From contig CANFKE010000024.1 in assembly GCA_947447465.1 (NCBI GenBank), positions 1 through 62,554 of the forward strand: a stretch of 62,554 bases of DNA, written 5' to 3'. Each line of letters starts with the position of its first letter. Positions within the stretch are counted from its first letter, which is position 1. The translations under genes were made by a program, and so were the position numbers. This stretch comes from Chitinophagaceae bacterium (GTDB taxonomy: Bacteria; Bacteroidota; Bacteroidia; Chitinophagales; Chitinophagaceae). The notes under the pieces are model-generated. The model ran no database searches. It had not been told where the DNA came from and was given only the letters and a program-made list of their open reading frames with translations. Below are positions 25,862 to 36,258 of the stretch, piece by piece.

Positions 25862-27169
25862 TTATATCTCCACATGTACCCTTAGCGACAACACGTGCAA
25901 TGGTCCTCTATCCTTATTATATCCGGGATTCATGGCAAACTGATAATCACCACTCAACCACATAGAAGAATGTATTGGCTTGTAGCTATAATATACTTCC
26001 GCTATAGCTTCATTGCTATAGTTCAGTGCGCCGTCACCCAACTGAAAACCCAGTCCTCCTTTAGCAAGATAGGCCTTATGGTCTTCCGATAGTCCGTTCA
26101 CTACCACAGCCACACCGGCATTGTCATCTTTACGATGCCACAGCTTACCACTTGCAGACAATCCCAAAGACAGTGCTCTATCCACTTCCGTAAATGCCCA
26201 TGTCTCTGTTTTGCCGTCATTCCAACCTACTCTGGCAAACATCCCCATATTTTCTGTCAACTCCTGGTCTATGTTAATACCAAACCCCTGTTTGGTCCTG
26301 CCATGCTTTTCTGTATTGATGATGTTAGGCATTGGTACACCTACATAAGATAATGCTTCTTTGTAGCTACCCATGTTCGCAGTATTCAGATATCCCAGCA
26401 CCCTTATATGCCCTTCCCGCTTACAGATGGTCACTGTCTTGTCCACCTCGGCATTCAGTGCCCTCGATGCTCCGAAGTCCATATTCAACTTAGGTCCGTT
26501 GGCTACCTCCGGTAATGCGGCAATTGCAGCCTTATAGCACCATTTGTCCCATTGCAACATCACCACGGCACCTGCCGTATATCCTCGGGTATTAGCGGCA
26601 TAATCCCATGCGCCATTATTCATTAATACCCAGTTCAGGAACTGGGTACGCGGCGCATTGGCATATTCATTATTATCAAAAAGATCTCCCAAAGAAAATT
26701 TACCCGCATACAATCTTAAAAAGCGTGCTGGCTCGCTCCCCTCCAACTGATTCTGTCCATCTTCGACTTTGTCATTCTTAGCACCCAGAGCAATGGTCTG
26801 TTTGTAATAGGCCCTTGCCAGATACAAAGACGGTGCAGGATTCCCCACCCTGAATGTCTCCCCGTTGGTCGATCCGGCCATCCCGAACGCACCGGTCAAT
26901 CCGCTGCCTCCGGCAATCTCCGGATTCACATACAACTCCGCCCCTTTCCATAAACGAACTCCGGCAAAGAGGGTTGCGGTAAGTGAATTTTGTTTTTCTT
27001 CTGCCGTGCTAATACTATTCGGTCCGGAATATTTAGCGCTGAATTCAGGCTTATACTGATAAACATAGGTTGCCTGAAAGTGCAGATTATAGCGCTGCTG
27101 AACGCTATCCTGCGCCAGCACACTACCCGATAGCAACAATGCCGGAGCAAGGATGGAATTGAATTTCAT
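25862..27169 (-). CDS. Outer-membrane porin, OprB/carbohydrate-porin-like
   Basis: The 435-residue protein starts MKFNSILAPALLLSGSVLAQ (signal peptide). An upstream in-frame ATG at 27193 sits within a TATATTTG -7 element (27198-27191), so 27169 is preferred. The body alternates amphipathic beta strands and turns ('GVRLWKGAELYVNPEIAGG', 'NSLTATLFAGVRLW', final 'GPLHVLSLRVHVEI' ending in an aromatic/hydrophobic strand), as in OprB-type sugar porins. It would admit small solutes, probably sugars, across the outer membrane. The assignment to carbohydrate porins rests on overall pattern. Confidence 0.8.
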   Translation of the reverse strand: MKFNSILAPALLLSGSVLAQDSVQQRYNLHFQATYVYQYKPEFSAKYSGPNSISTAEEKQNSLTATLFAGVRLWKGAELYVNPEIAGGSGLTGAFGMAGSTNGETFRVGNPAPSLYLARAYYKQTIALGAKNDKVEDGQNQLEGSEPARFLRLYAGKFSLGDLFDNNEYANAPRTQFLNWVLMNNGAWDYAANTRGYTAGAVVMLQWDKWCYKAAIAALPEVANGPKLNMDFGASRALNAEVDKTVTICKREGHIRVLGYLNTANMGSYKEALSYVGVPMPNIINTEKHGRTKQGFGINIDQELTENMGMFARVGWNDGKTETWAFTEVDRALSLGLSASGKLWHRKDDNAGVAVVVNGLSEDHKAYLAKGGLGFQLGDGALNYSNEAIAEVYYSYKPIHSSMWLSGDYQFAMNPGYNKDRGPLHVLSLRVHVEI

Positions 27170-27261
27170 GGTATGATTACTTTGACCAGGCAAATATAGG
27201 CAACAAACCTAAATTATTCACCGAGACAAAAAATATTTTTTAGGCAACCCTAATTTTTAAA

Positions 27262-27594
27262 TTATCCCTGCTTTGCATTGGTGATCACCCATGCACGTAC
27301 CAATGCAGCTTTCTCTGCATTCAATTCTGCCTTACCACACATATCGGGCAATACCTTATTCCACTTCTTTATAGTGAACTCAGCAGGTTGGAACAGTTCA
27401 TGGCATTTCTGGCAAGACCCCACGAATATGGCTTTACCTTCTGCCATCTGGGCTGCGCTATATTTCTTAGCCAATGCTGATGCTTCTTCACTGGGAGCAA
27501 CGGCTTTGCTTGCGGTAGATGCAGTCTTCTTTGCACATTGAGTAAACAAAATGGTAGAAAGGCACAAACCCATCAATACTATGATCTTTTTCAT
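27262..27594 (-). CDS. Small c-type cytochrome lipoprotein
   Basis: The 110-residue protein has a lipoprotein signal (MKKIIVLMGLCLSTILFTQC, lipobox cysteine C20), an Ala/Ser-rich linker, and one haem-attachment motif CQKCH (61-65) in 'GKAIFVGSCQKCHELFQ'. 'LPDMCGKA' may supply the distal methionine. It is expected to be a periplasm-facing, membrane-anchored electron carrier. It lies 92 bp upstream of the porin gene on the same strand. Confidence 0.88.
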   Translation of the reverse strand: MKKIIVLMGLCLSTILFTQCAKKTASTASKAVAPSEEASALAKKYSAAQMAEGKAIFVGSCQKCHELFQPAEFTIKKWNKVLPDMCGKAELNAEKAALVRAWVITNAKQG

Positions 27595-27779
27595 AACTGT
27601 TATTTATGCTGCAAATATGCAAAGTTTATTGGTTAATAAAATGATATACCATCCATCACTACAGTACAATACTGAATATTGTGCCATATTTTAACAGGAT
27701 TGTGGTAAATACTACCCTCTTGCCACACTCAGTGCCCGCTTATTCATTGATTCTCCTGTGCATTTATTATTTTTATCGC

Positions 27780-29147
27780 ATGAAGACCAGACTATTCACG
27801 GCTATGGCACTATTGGGTGCTCAGCTATCTTTTGCGCAAGACTCGCTGATGTTTCAAAAAATATCAGATGAAGTAATGCTGCACGGCACTTGCTACAACA
27901 ACCTTAGGGTGCTGTGTAAAGGCATAGGCAACCGTATCAGTGGATCTGCAAATGCAGCAAAGGCCGTAGAATGGGGTAAAAAATACATGCTGGCCACTGG
28001 TGCCGATAGCGTCTGGCTGCAACCGGCCGATGTGCCATATTGGTATAGAGGCAAAGAAAGCCTGATGATAAAAGCAGGTAATGGCGATTATAAAAAAATG
28101 ACCGCACTATCCTTAGGCAATAGCGAAGGTACAGGTGGCAAACCTTTAGATGCCGGGGTGATAATGGTGCGCGATTTTGATGAATTCAAAGCGCTACCTG
28201 AAAGTGCTGTAAAAGGCAATATCATCTTTTTCAATTATCGCTTCAGACAAGACTTCGTATTTACTTTCAAAGCCTATGGAGATGCTGTAAAATACCGTTG
28301 GGCAAGCCCTTCTATAGCTGCTCAGAAGGGGGCTGCGGCGGTCATCATCCGCTCCATGTCCACCGGCGCCGACGATTTCCCGCACACTGGCAGTATGCAC
28401 TATACCGATTCTATTAAGAAAGTTTCGGTAATGGCACTGGGTAATGCCTCTGCCGACTCGCTGGAGCAGTTTTGTAAGCGGGGTGCTGTAAAGGCTAAAA
28501 TGCAATCTGAATGTCACATGACCGAGAAGTTGGTAAGATCATTCAATGTGATTGGTGAGATCAAAGGCAGCAAATACCCGGACAAGATAATCACCGTAGG
28601 CGGTCATCTGGATTCATGGGATGTTGGCGAAGGCGCACAGGATGATGGTGCCGGATGTGCACAATCAATTGAAGTGCTGAGAACTATGAAAGCTTTAGGT
28701 ATGCGTCCCAAATATACTGTTCGCGCGGTCCTGTTCATGAATGAAGAGAACGGTTTAAAGGGCGGAATGGCTTATGCCGACTCAGCAATAGCACGCAAAG
28801 AACACCATGCGCTGGCTATCGAAACAGATGCAGGAGGTTTCTCCCCACGCGGCATAGGCATGGAGATGAGCGAAGAACAAAAGAACAAGGTTCGTAACTA
28901 CAAAGACCTGTTCCTGCCTTACGGTGTTTACGACTTTACTATGGACGAGGGTGGAGCTGATATAAGCCCGTTACAAAATAAAATGAAGGTACCGGTAGCA
29001 GGTCTGCTACCCGACTCTCAGCGCTATTTCGATGTCCACCATACCAACAACGATGTATTTGAGAATGTCAACCACAGAGAACTTAAACTAGGTGCCGCGG
29101 TGCTCACTCAATTCATATATCTGGTCAGCGAGCACGAATTGTTTTAA
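27780..29147 (+). CDS. Secreted M28 family zinc aminopeptidase (carboxypeptidase Q-like)
   Basis: The 455-residue protein starts MKTRLFTAMALLGAQLSFAQ. The two-zinc site is visible: GGHLDSWDVG (H276, D278 region), QDDGAGCAQ, the catalytic NEEN, ETDAGG, and the C-terminal HHTNND histidine. A PA-like insert (about 115-245, 'GNIIFFNYRF', 'AAAVIIRSMST') lies before the catalytic half, as in plasma glutamate carboxypeptidase relatives. It removes amino acids from peptides outside the cytoplasm. The PD40 gene follows after 71 bp on the same strand. Confidence 0.92.
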   Translation: MKTRLFTAMALLGAQLSFAQDSLMFQKISDEVMLHGTCYNNLRVLCKGIGNRISGSANAAKAVEWGKKYMLATGADSVWLQPADVPYWYRGKESLMIKAGNGDYKKMTALSLGNSEGTGGKPLDAGVIMVRDFDEFKALPESAVKGNIIFFNYRFRQDFVFTFKAYGDAVKYRWASPSIAAQKGAAAVIIRSMSTGADDFPHTGSMHYTDSIKKVSVMALGNASADSLEQFCKRGAVKAKMQSECHMTEKLVRSFNVIGEIKGSKYPDKIITVGGHLDSWDVGEGAQDDGAGCAQSIEVLRTMKALGMRPKYTVRAVLFMNEENGLKGGMAYADSAIARKEHHALAIETDAGGFSPRGIGMEMSEEQKNKVRNYKDLFLPYGVYDFTMDEGGADISPLQNKMKVPVAGLLPDSQRYFDVHHTNNDVFENVNHRELKLGAAVLTQFIYLVSEHELF

Positions 29148-29218
29148 TTATCAGTCATTAATATATGTCATTCAATTAAAACTCATTTTTGAGTATTTTG
29201 CACCTTCAATAATTTTAT

Positions 29219-30298
29219 ATGCGATTGAATATCCCGATGCTTGACATTTTGAGCATTTCTGTTTTGTTATCCGGCAGTATATATGCTCAGGAAAAAAAGA
29301 GCCTCAGCTACCCAGACGAGAAGCATTTTAAAAACATGCGCCAATTGACTACCGGTGGCGACAATGCTGAAGCCTATTTCGGTTTCGATAATGAACACAT
29401 TACTTTCCAACGCACCAATCCTGCTGAGGGAGTTAGCTGCGACCAGATATTTTATGGTACTATTACAAAAACACCCAAAGAAACATTCAAATATAAAAAA
29501 GTAAGTACCGGTAAGGGCCGCACCACTTGTGCATACCTTATGCCCGATAAAAAGCATTTTCTGTATGCTTCTACTCACCTCGCTGCAGATACATGCCCGC
29601 CAACACCCGACAGAAGTGTCATTAAGAAATACGTTTGGCCTATCTACAGCAGCTACGACATATTTGTAGCTGACCTCAACGGCAAGATCACCAAACGACT
29701 GACGAATACTCCCGGCTATGATGCCGAAGGAACTGTATCACCTAAAGGTGATAAAATTGTATTTACAAGTATGCGCAACGGCGACCTCGATATCTATACC
29801 ATGAACATCGACGGCACCAATGTAAAACAGATAACCAACACTGTCGGTTACGACGGTGGTGCTTGCTTCTCTCCGGACGGCACCAAGATCGTTTGGCGCG
29901 CATCAAGGCCACAGACACCTGAAGAAGTAAAAGAATACAAAGACCTCCTGCTGCAAGGACTGGTAATGCCTACCAAAATGGAAGTTTTTGTAGCGAATGC
30001 AGATGGATCGGATGCCCATCAGGTAACAAAACTGGGTAAGGCCAACTGGGCACCTTCATTCACTCCGGACAGCAAGCATATTGTATTTGCTTCAGATTAT
30101 GAATACGAACGCGGTTTCCCTTTCAATCTTTACATTATCGGTATTGATGGTACAGGGCTCGAACGTATTTCGCATGATGGAAGCTTCGATGCTTTTCCTA
30201 TGTTCTCACCGGATGGCAAAAAATTCATATTCAGTTCTAACCGCAATAATGGCGGAGGACACGACACCAATGTCTTTGTTTGCGACTGGGTCAATTGA
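29219..30298 (+). CDS. TolB-like PD40/WD40 beta-propeller periplasmic protein
   Basis: The 359-residue protein has a signal sequence ending SIYAQ; a second ATG at 29237 gives a shorter signal. Repeats of the PD40 type are visible: 'SPKGDKIVFTSMRNGDLDIYTM', 'SPDGTKIVWRAS', 'TPDSKHIVFASDYE' and 'SPDGKKFIFSSNRN', each followed by the D-(I/L)-Y/F-V strand. Similar proteins often accompany secreted peptidases in this phylum. It may bind peptides or be a scaffold; no catalytic residues are seen. It is probably co-transcribed with the M28 gene. Confidence 0.88.
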   Translation: MRLNIPMLDILSISVLLSGSIYAQEKKSLSYPDEKHFKNMRQLTTGGDNAEAYFGFDNEHITFQRTNPAEGVSCDQIFYGTITKTPKETFKYKKVSTGKGRTTCAYLMPDKKHFLYASTHLAADTCPPTPDRSVIKKYVWPIYSSYDIFVADLNGKITKRLTNTPGYDAEGTVSPKGDKIVFTSMRNGDLDIYTMNIDGTNVKQITNTVGYDGGACFSPDGTKIVWRASRPQTPEEVKEYKDLLLQGLVMPTKMEVFVANADGSDAHQVTKLGKANWAPSFTPDSKHIVFASDYEYERGFPFNLYIIGIDGTGLERISHDGSFDAFPMFSPDGKKFIFSSNRNNGGGHDTNVFVCDWVN

Positions 30299-30407
30299 TC
30301 ATTGACATATACATACACATCATTAGTAAAACATAAATTAACGGAATCTTATACATTATTTTTAAGTAACTCCGTTCGTTGTATAGCATAATGTACTATT
30401 ATTGCAC

Positions 30408-30447
30408 AAAGGGATAGCTGGCGAAAGCCTGTCTATCCTTTTTTTAC
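30408..30447 (+). terminator. Intrinsic terminator with internal GNRA-capped stem
   Basis: The outer stem AAAGG(G)ATAG/CTATCCTTT encloses GGC-GAAA-GCC, a stable GNRA tetraloop hairpin, and a T7 run follows. It lies 110 nt after the PD40 gene. Confidence 0.8.
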
Positions 30448-30483
30448 CACTATACTTTTTGTTATCTATTGATCGAATACAAC

Positions 30484-30963
30484 ATGGAAAATTTTACATT
30501 CCCATTCCAGCAAACATCAGGCAGTACATTGCCTGCTCATATACAGCAGCTTATCGAAGCAGCTAATAAAGCTACTTTATTTGCATACGCACCTTATTCT
30601 CAGTTCAGGGTAGGAGCAGCAGCGCTACTTGCAGACGGATCTATAAAAACAGGATCTAACCATGAGAACGCATCTTACCCAGCCGGCATTTGTGCTGAAA
30701 GAGGACTGTTATCAGGTATCAATCCGCTTGATAAGCAACAACAGATATTGGCAATGGCAGTTTGCTACACCAGTAATACTAACAACAGCACTCCGCTGTC
30801 TCCTTGCGGCATATGCAGGCAGACCATTCTGGAAATGCAATTAGCACAAGATGCGCCTATAGCTATGTACATGTGCAGCCCCGACGGGCAAGTGATATTT
30901 GTGGAAGATGCCGCCCATCTGTTGCCATTCTATTTCAGCAGTAAAAACCTGAAGAATAATTAG
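30484..30963 (+). CDS. cdd: Cytidine deaminase
   Basis: The 159-residue homotetrameric-type enzyme starts at the ATG MENFTFPF, preferred over a TTG at 30469. The active-site motifs are 'AYAPYSQFRVGAAALL' (34-49), 'NASYPAGICAERGL' with zinc ligand C70 and catalytic E72, and SPCGICRQ (106-113) with zinc ligands C108 and C111. It converts (deoxy)cytidine to (deoxy)uridine in pyrimidine salvage in the cytoplasm. The length is slightly above the usual 130-140 because of an N-terminal extension. Confidence 0.95.
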   Translation: MENFTFPFQQTSGSTLPAHIQQLIEAANKATLFAYAPYSQFRVGAAALLADGSIKTGSNHENASYPAGICAERGLLSGINPLDKQQQILAMAVCYTSNTNNSTPLSPCGICRQTILEMQLAQDAPIAMYMCSPDGQVIFVEDAAHLLPFYFSSKNLKNN

Positions 30964-31025
30964 CAGAGCAGAGGCCGATTATATCGGAATTGAATAAGGT
31001 AATATATCGGTAGTATTGAATGATA

Positions 31026-31232
31026 CTATTCTTCTTTCCTTAGCTTGCGCAGTACAGCCATGATCACCACAACCAGCACCATATAGGTAACTATATAGGC
31101 TACAGTGAGCATAAGCCACTCTGTACCCGGGCGGATTATATGTAGTTTTGTGTCATCGTAATACTTTTTAAAAGCATATATCGACCCGAACACAAGCCCC
31201 CAGGTAGCCCACCTGAAATAATTATTTTTCAT
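31026..31232 (-). CDS. Small membrane protein, unknown function
   Basis: The 68-residue protein has one weak and one strong hydrophobic segment: 'WATWGLVFGSIYAF' (8-21) and 'WLMLTVAYIVTYMVLVVVIM' (40-59), with a basic tail RKLRKEE consistent with the cytoplasmic side. Its coding appearance comes from the initiator context and membrane topology; no family is recognised. It converges with cdd and diverges from the adhesin gene. Confidence 0.6.
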   Translation of the reverse strand: MKNNYFRWATWGLVFGSIYAFKKYYDDTKLHIIRPGTEWLMLTVAYIVTYMVLVVVIMAVLRKLRKEE

Positions 31233-31419
31233 GCTGCAAAGTAAAACAAGATTGTTCTTTGTTCCTGAATTTTGTTTTTCATCAGGTTTTTATACCCCCC
31301 TATATGTTTCAGTGTAAGAACTGTAGAACTATTTCACTCGTATATGCAATATGCACTTCAATATCAATTTATACAGAATATTATTCTTAATATTGCAGAG
31401 CCCATCAACACCCATTTTT

Positions 31420-34400
31420 ATGAAGAAGATAGGTTTACATTCACTACTCTTTCTCTTGTCGCTTTTACCCTTCGTGCTGCATGCGCAGGAAGGCATGCAT
31501 GCTAAACCCGGCATGGGCGAAGGCAAATTCAATTATACCTCATTTACAACTCAGGTAATTAATAAAGACGCTGTCACTGCAGCGGCTAACAGCGGCTATG
31601 AGGCCGACCCTGAACTCGGACTGATCTATAAGAACGCTCCCTGCACCAATTGCTATGAACTGATAGGTAAACGCACTGAGATCAATAAGACCTTTGTCAA
31701 TAAAGACGATCGACACGAAATTTTTACCCAGACCTCTACTGCACCTATGCATTATAAAGATGCAGATGGCCGGTGGCGAACTATTAAACCATGGCTGCAG
31801 CCTGCCGGAAATGGCATATATGCAGCTACCGAACAGGAAGCACCGATAACTATAAATACACAAAGTGGATATACTTCTCTTGGTAAAAACGGGCAAAGCT
31901 TATCTTTTAATGACCATCTGGAATTATTGTATGAACAACCTGATGGTACGATAGTATCTCTGGGGTTGGCTAGATGGAACGATCATACTGCAGGTGATGA
32001 TGGAGTATATGTGACTAATGCCTGGCCGGGCATAGATATCGAAATGCGCACTATACGTGGTGCCGTAAAAACTAATTTCTGGATCAATAGGGCGATGCCA
32101 CAATATGCTGCGGGAAAACTATTGGTACGAGATCATATAAAGACTCCTGATGGTTGGTCGTTATATGCTCAGGGCAATAAGAAATTCACCGGTATTCTGG
32201 AGATCAGGAATGAGCATCAGGAAAAAGTTTATGTGGTCTCTACCGCTACCGCATTTGAAAAGAATGATGGAGCACACACATTACGCGACCTGCAATACTA
32301 TATCGGAGACAGCAATACAGTTGACATTGCGCTACCCGGAGATTTCCTCAACAGGGCCGCTACTGCTTATCCGGTAATTATAGATCCACTGGTATCGCTT
32401 GGCACATCTGTAACCGTACCCGGCTCTACTTATAGTCCTGGCTGGACTGTTGGCTGCCCTATTCTCAATCCCGCAACAGTGCCTGCTGATCTTACCATTA
32501 CGGATATTCAGTTCACGTTCGAGTATCTGGCCAGTGGTGGTGCACTGCAGACCAATGGCGCGATGGACTTCTACCTCGGTGCTTGCCGCAACCCTGCACT
32601 AACAGGATGGTATTGGTATTGCCTGGCCTTTACACCAGGCCTATGCGGTGGCGCCAACATTTCGCTCATCTCAGATTACGGACCTTGTCTGCCACCAGTG
32701 AACTGCGCCAGTTATAACCTTAATATTACCATGAACTTATACCAGAGCTATCTGTCAACACTGCCATGCTCTGCGTTATACATCACGGCAACTATGCCAC
32801 TTACTATAACGGTAGTAGGACAAACACTTAATACAACTATTCCTACACCAGCCCCAATTTGCACCGGACAATCCGTCACGCTTTCAAGCACCACTACATA
32901 CGGAATGCCTCCATACACTTACTCTTGGAGTCCGGGAGGTGCTACTACACCTGCTATCAACGTATCTCCGTCAGCCACTACTACCTACACGCTGATAGTT
33001 ACAGATGCATGCGGATTTATGGACACGGCTACCAGCACTGTTGCTGTCAATCCATCGTCACCAATAGTTGGTCCTTCTTCCGTTTGCATAGGTACAGCTG
33101 TTACACTTACTAATGCTACTGCAGGCGGCACATGGAGTTGTAACAATACTGCTATCGCCACTATCTCTGCCACCACCGGCGTACTTACAGGCATCAGCAC
33201 CGGAACGGCAACGATAACTTATACCACAGCTGCAGGTTGCATCAACACACTGGCTATCACGGTCGTAGCATCGCCAGACCCCATCACAGGGAATTCGTTC
33301 CTATGCACGGGCAGCTCTACAACATTATCCAACATAGCTGCAGGTGGCACCTGGAGCAGTAGTAACACGGCTGTAGCAGTAGTAAGCTCCACAGGTTTGG
33401 TCACTGCTGTTTCCGCAGGTACGGTGGTCATCACCTACTCCATGTCAGCAGGTTGCTACAGTATTTTCCCGATGCCGATCTTCGGCACTCCTGTAATATC
33501 ATCTACTGCAACTACCGATCCGAGTACCTGCGTGAGCCTTGATGGCACTATTATCCTCAACGGACTCACTGCCGGCAGTACTTATACTGTCAATTATTTA
33601 TTCAACAGCAATCCGGCATCTGCTACCATTACGGCTAACGCACTGGGCCAGGTGATCATCACAGGCCTTGATGGCGGTGCTTATGGCAACATCACCGTAA
33701 CGTCGGCCAACGGTTGTGTATCGAACCCTACAGGGCCTTTGGCACTCAACTTTCCACCACCTACTGCCACGCCCGTTGTTACCAATAGCGGCCCCATCTG
33801 CGCAGGTGACAACATAAGCCTTACAGCTACCTGCTCTACACCCGGTGTCACCTATAGCTGGACAGGCCCCAACGGCTTTACTTCTACGCTGCAAAACCCT
33901 ACCATCATTCCGGCATATACTGTAAATGGTGGCGCGTATGTTGTTACCGCTACTGCACTAGGCTGTTTGTCATCTCCTTCTGCTACCGTTGTCATTGTTC
34001 ATCCTATACCTGCCATCACAGGCACGTCGTTCACCAACCCCAGCGCATGTTTTGCCGCTGACGGAACTATTATCTGTTCCGGATTGGCAGCAGGTGTGAG
34101 TTATTCCGTTACCTATACTTTCAATGGCACACCGGCATCGGCAACGGTTGTGGCAGATGCCGCCGGTAATGTAACTATAACAGGCCTTACCGCAGGCACC
34201 TATACCTCGATCAGCATGAGTTCGTTCACATGCCTGTCCAATGTGGTTGGTCCGGTCACACTTATGGATCCCGGGGCACCACCTGCTCCTGTGTTATCAA
34301 GCAATGCCCCCGTTTGTGAAGGCACGCCGCTCGCACTATATGCTACTGATGCTATGTCGGGCGTTACCTATCTGTGGACAGGTCCGTCAGGCTTTTCTTC

Positions 34401-35034
34401 TACGCAGCAAAACCCGGTCATCTATAATACTACCTTGGCTATGGCCGGCACCTATACTGCTACAGCTATCAATGCCGGCTGTAATACTACTGCATTCATC
34501 GATATCAATATTTTCCCGGGCGTGATATTGACCAATGTTACTCCAAGCCAATCGGTCATCTTCGGATCTACGGTACAGCTCAATTCATGGGGTGCAATGT
34601 ATTACGCATGGACACCCGATGATGGCACCCTATCCAACCCTGCTATCAATGACCCTGTAGCACACCCGATCAATACAACAACTTATACTGTGACAGGTAT
34701 GAACGAATGGGGATGCAAGGATACGGCAAGCCTTACTCTGAGTATTGAATATACTGACACGGTACTCATCCCGACGGCTTTTACTCCCAATGGCGATGGC
34801 AATAACGACATATTCAGAATAGCTAATACCAAAGATACCAAGCTGGTAGAGTTCAGCATATTCAACAGGTGGGGGCAAGTAGTATATAACAATACGTGGA
34901 ACATAAGACAGGGATGGGACGGTACATTCAACGGTATGCCTGCTGATATGGGCGTATATCAATACTACATCATTCTTGCACGCCCCAATGGTGAGAACAA
35001 AATATATAAAGGTGATGTGACCTTGATCAGATAA
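31420..35034 (+). CDS. Large secreted adhesin with gliding-motility-associated C-terminal (CHU_C) domain, T9SS type B
   Basis: The 1204-residue protein starts MKKIGLHSLLFLLSLLPFVLHAQ; upstream in-frame sequence to 31351 is not needed. The N-terminal 350 residues form a mixed domain ('HYKDADGRWRTIKPWLQ' and 'DGVYVTNAWPGIDIEMRTI') seen in other Bacteroidota surface proteins. The middle (about 470-1100) is a series of Ig/PKD- and Big2-like domains, ending with 'PVAHPINTTTYTVTGMNEWG'. The last 90 residues ('VLIPTAFTPNGDGNND', 'SIFNRWGQVVYN' and 'GWDGTFNGMPADMGVYQYY') are the CHU_C/TIGR04131 domain, the type B T9SS signal. It is probably anchored at the cell surface for adhesion or gliding. Confidence 0.92.
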   Translation: MKKIGLHSLLFLLSLLPFVLHAQEGMHAKPGMGEGKFNYTSFTTQVINKDAVTAAANSGYEADPELGLIYKNAPCTNCYELIGKRTEINKTFVNKDDRHEIFTQTSTAPMHYKDADGRWRTIKPWLQPAGNGIYAATEQEAPITINTQSGYTSLGKNGQSLSFNDHLELLYEQPDGTIVSLGLARWNDHTAGDDGVYVTNAWPGIDIEMRTIRGAVKTNFWINRAMPQYAAGKLLVRDHIKTPDGWSLYAQGNKKFTGILEIRNEHQEKVYVVSTATAFEKNDGAHTLRDLQYYIGDSNTVDIALPGDFLNRAATAYPVIIDPLVSLGTSVTVPGSTYSPGWTVGCPILNPATVPADLTITDIQFTFEYLASGGALQTNGAMDFYLGACRNPALTGWYWYCLAFTPGLCGGANISLISDYGPCLPPVNCASYNLNITMNLYQSYLSTLPCSALYITATMPLTITVVGQTLNTTIPTPAPICTGQSVTLSSTTTYGMPPYTYSWSPGGATTPAINVSPSATTTYTLIVTDACGFMDTATSTVAVNPSSPIVGPSSVCIGTAVTLTNATAGGTWSCNNTAIATISATTGVLTGISTGTATITYTTAAGCINTLAITVVASPDPITGNSFLCTGSSTTLSNIAAGGTWSSSNTAVAVVSSTGLVTAVSAGTVVITYSMSAGCYSIFPMPIFGTPVISSTATTDPSTCVSLDGTIILNGLTAGSTYTVNYLFNSNPASATITANALGQVIITGLDGGAYGNITVTSANGCVSNPTGPLALNFPPPTATPVVTNSGPICAGDNISLTATCSTPGVTYSWTGPNGFTSTLQNPTIIPAYTVNGGAYVVTATALGCLSSPSATVVIVHPIPAITGTSFTNPSACFAADGTIICSGLAAGVSYSVTYTFNGTPASATVVADAAGNVTITGLTAGTYTSISMSSFTCLSNVVGPVTLMDPGAPPAPVLSSNAPVCEGTPLALYATDAMSGVTYLWTGPSGFSSTQQNPVIYNTTLAMAGTYTATAINAGCNTTAFIDINIFPGVILTNVTPSQSVIFGSTVQLNSWGAMYYAWTPDDGTLSNPAINDPVAHPINTTTYTVTGMNEWGCKDTASLTLSIEYTDTVLIPTAFTPNGDGNNDIFRIANTKDTKLVEFSIFNRWGQVVYNNTWNIRQGWDGTFNGMPADMGVYQYYIILARPNGENKIYKGDVTLIR

Positions 35035-35168
35035 GAAACTGCCCCACTGTATTTCTGAACTACTTATTGTATCTATGCCCCTGAGGTCATGGATGCAATA
35101 AAATAATAAAATGGCTATAGCAGAAACATAGCAGAAGACAACTCACAATTTCCATACAATGTCCCTGT

Positions 35169-35206
35169 AATAACAATGGCTACCTCTAAGAGCAGCCATT
35201 GTTATT
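35169..35206. terminator. Bidirectional hairpin between convergent genes
   Basis: The 13-bp stem AATAACAATGGCT/AGCCATTGTTATT with a 12-nt loop lies between the adhesin and trxB stops. The T-runs are short, so termination strength is uncertain. Confidence 0.6.
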
Positions 35207-35227
35207 GATATCATTTCTTAAAGAGGA

Positions 35228-36166
35228 TCAATGTTCTAATGCTCCAAGATAGCGTTCTGCATCCAGAGCGGCCATACAGCCACTGCCTGCGGCGCTTACA
35301 GCCTGCCTGTAAATCTTATCCTGTACATCACCGCAAGCAAACACACCTTCTATATTGGTGCGGCTGCTGCCCGGTTGAGTGATCAGATAACCCTGCTCAT
35401 CCATATCCAACATGCCGGTAAAAAGGTCTGAATTAGGTTTGTGACCTATAGCAACGAAAAATGCTTTCAGTGGCACTATGGTTTCCTCATTGGTCAGGTT
35501 ATTGCGCACCTTCATAGCCTCTACCTTATGCTCGCCCAATACCTCTACCGGGTCGGTATTCCAGTACACCTTTATGTTAGCAGTTTTCAGCACTCTATCC
35601 TGCATCACCTTACTTGCACGCATCTCACCGCGACGCACGAGCATATGCACCGTAGTACATAATTTAGAAAGGTACAGCGCTTCTTCACATGCGGTATCTC
35701 CAGCGCCAACTATAGCTACTTCCTGATTCTTAAAGAAAAAACCATCACATACCGCACAAGCAGATACGCCATGTCCGTTCAGTCGCTCTTCCGACTCGAG
35801 ACCCAGCCACTTGGCCGATGCGCCTGTTGCAATGATGACTGCATCAGCTTCTATCCACTTCTCTTCATCTATCTCTAACTTAAAAGGCTTTTGTGAAAGA
35901 TCTACCTTGGTGACCATACCCCAGCGAATATCTGCACCCATTCTCTGTGCCTGCTGTTCAAAATCTACCATCATCTGTGGTCCCATTACACCATTAGGAT
36001 AACCGGGATAATTCTCAACATCTGTTGTTATGGTCAACTGGCCACCCGGTTGAATACCCTGGTACAATACCGGCTTGAGGTTAGCACGCGCGGCATATAT
36101 AGCAGCAGTGTAGCCTGCAGGACCTGAACCTATAATAAAACAGTGTACTTTTTCTATATCACTCAT
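35228..36166 (-). CDS. trxB: Thioredoxin-disulfide reductase
   Basis: The 312-residue flavoenzyme starts MSDIEKVHCF; a TTG two codons upstream is not preferred. The FAD motif is GSGPAG (13-18), the redox disulfide CAVCDG (137-142; the E. coli motif is CATC), the NADPH motif GAGDTA (154-159) and the C-terminal FAD motif 'GVFACGDVQD'. It reduces thioredoxin with NADPH in the cytoplasm. A TAGTTTTG -7 element lies at 36216-36209, about 43 bp upstream of the ATG; no matching -33 element was found. Confidence 0.96.
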   Translation of the reverse strand: MSDIEKVHCFIIGSGPAGYTAAIYAARANLKPVLYQGIQPGGQLTITTDVENYPGYPNGVMGPQMMVDFEQQAQRMGADIRWGMVTKVDLSQKPFKLEIDEEKWIEADAVIIATGASAKWLGLESEERLNGHGVSACAVCDGFFFKNQEVAIVGAGDTACEEALYLSKLCTTVHMLVRRGEMRASKVMQDRVLKTANIKVYWNTDPVEVLGEHKVEAMKVRNNLTNEETIVPLKAFFVAIGHKPNSDLFTGMLDMDEQGYLITQPGSSRTNIEGVFACGDVQDKIYRQAVSAAGSGCMAALDAERYLGALEH

Positions 36167-36258
36167 ATTCAATAATTAATATTTTATTCTTTTTGGAGGA
36201 TAAAGATGCAAAACTATTTCCTATGCTGCAAATATCTTGTCCTCAACTATTTTCCTTA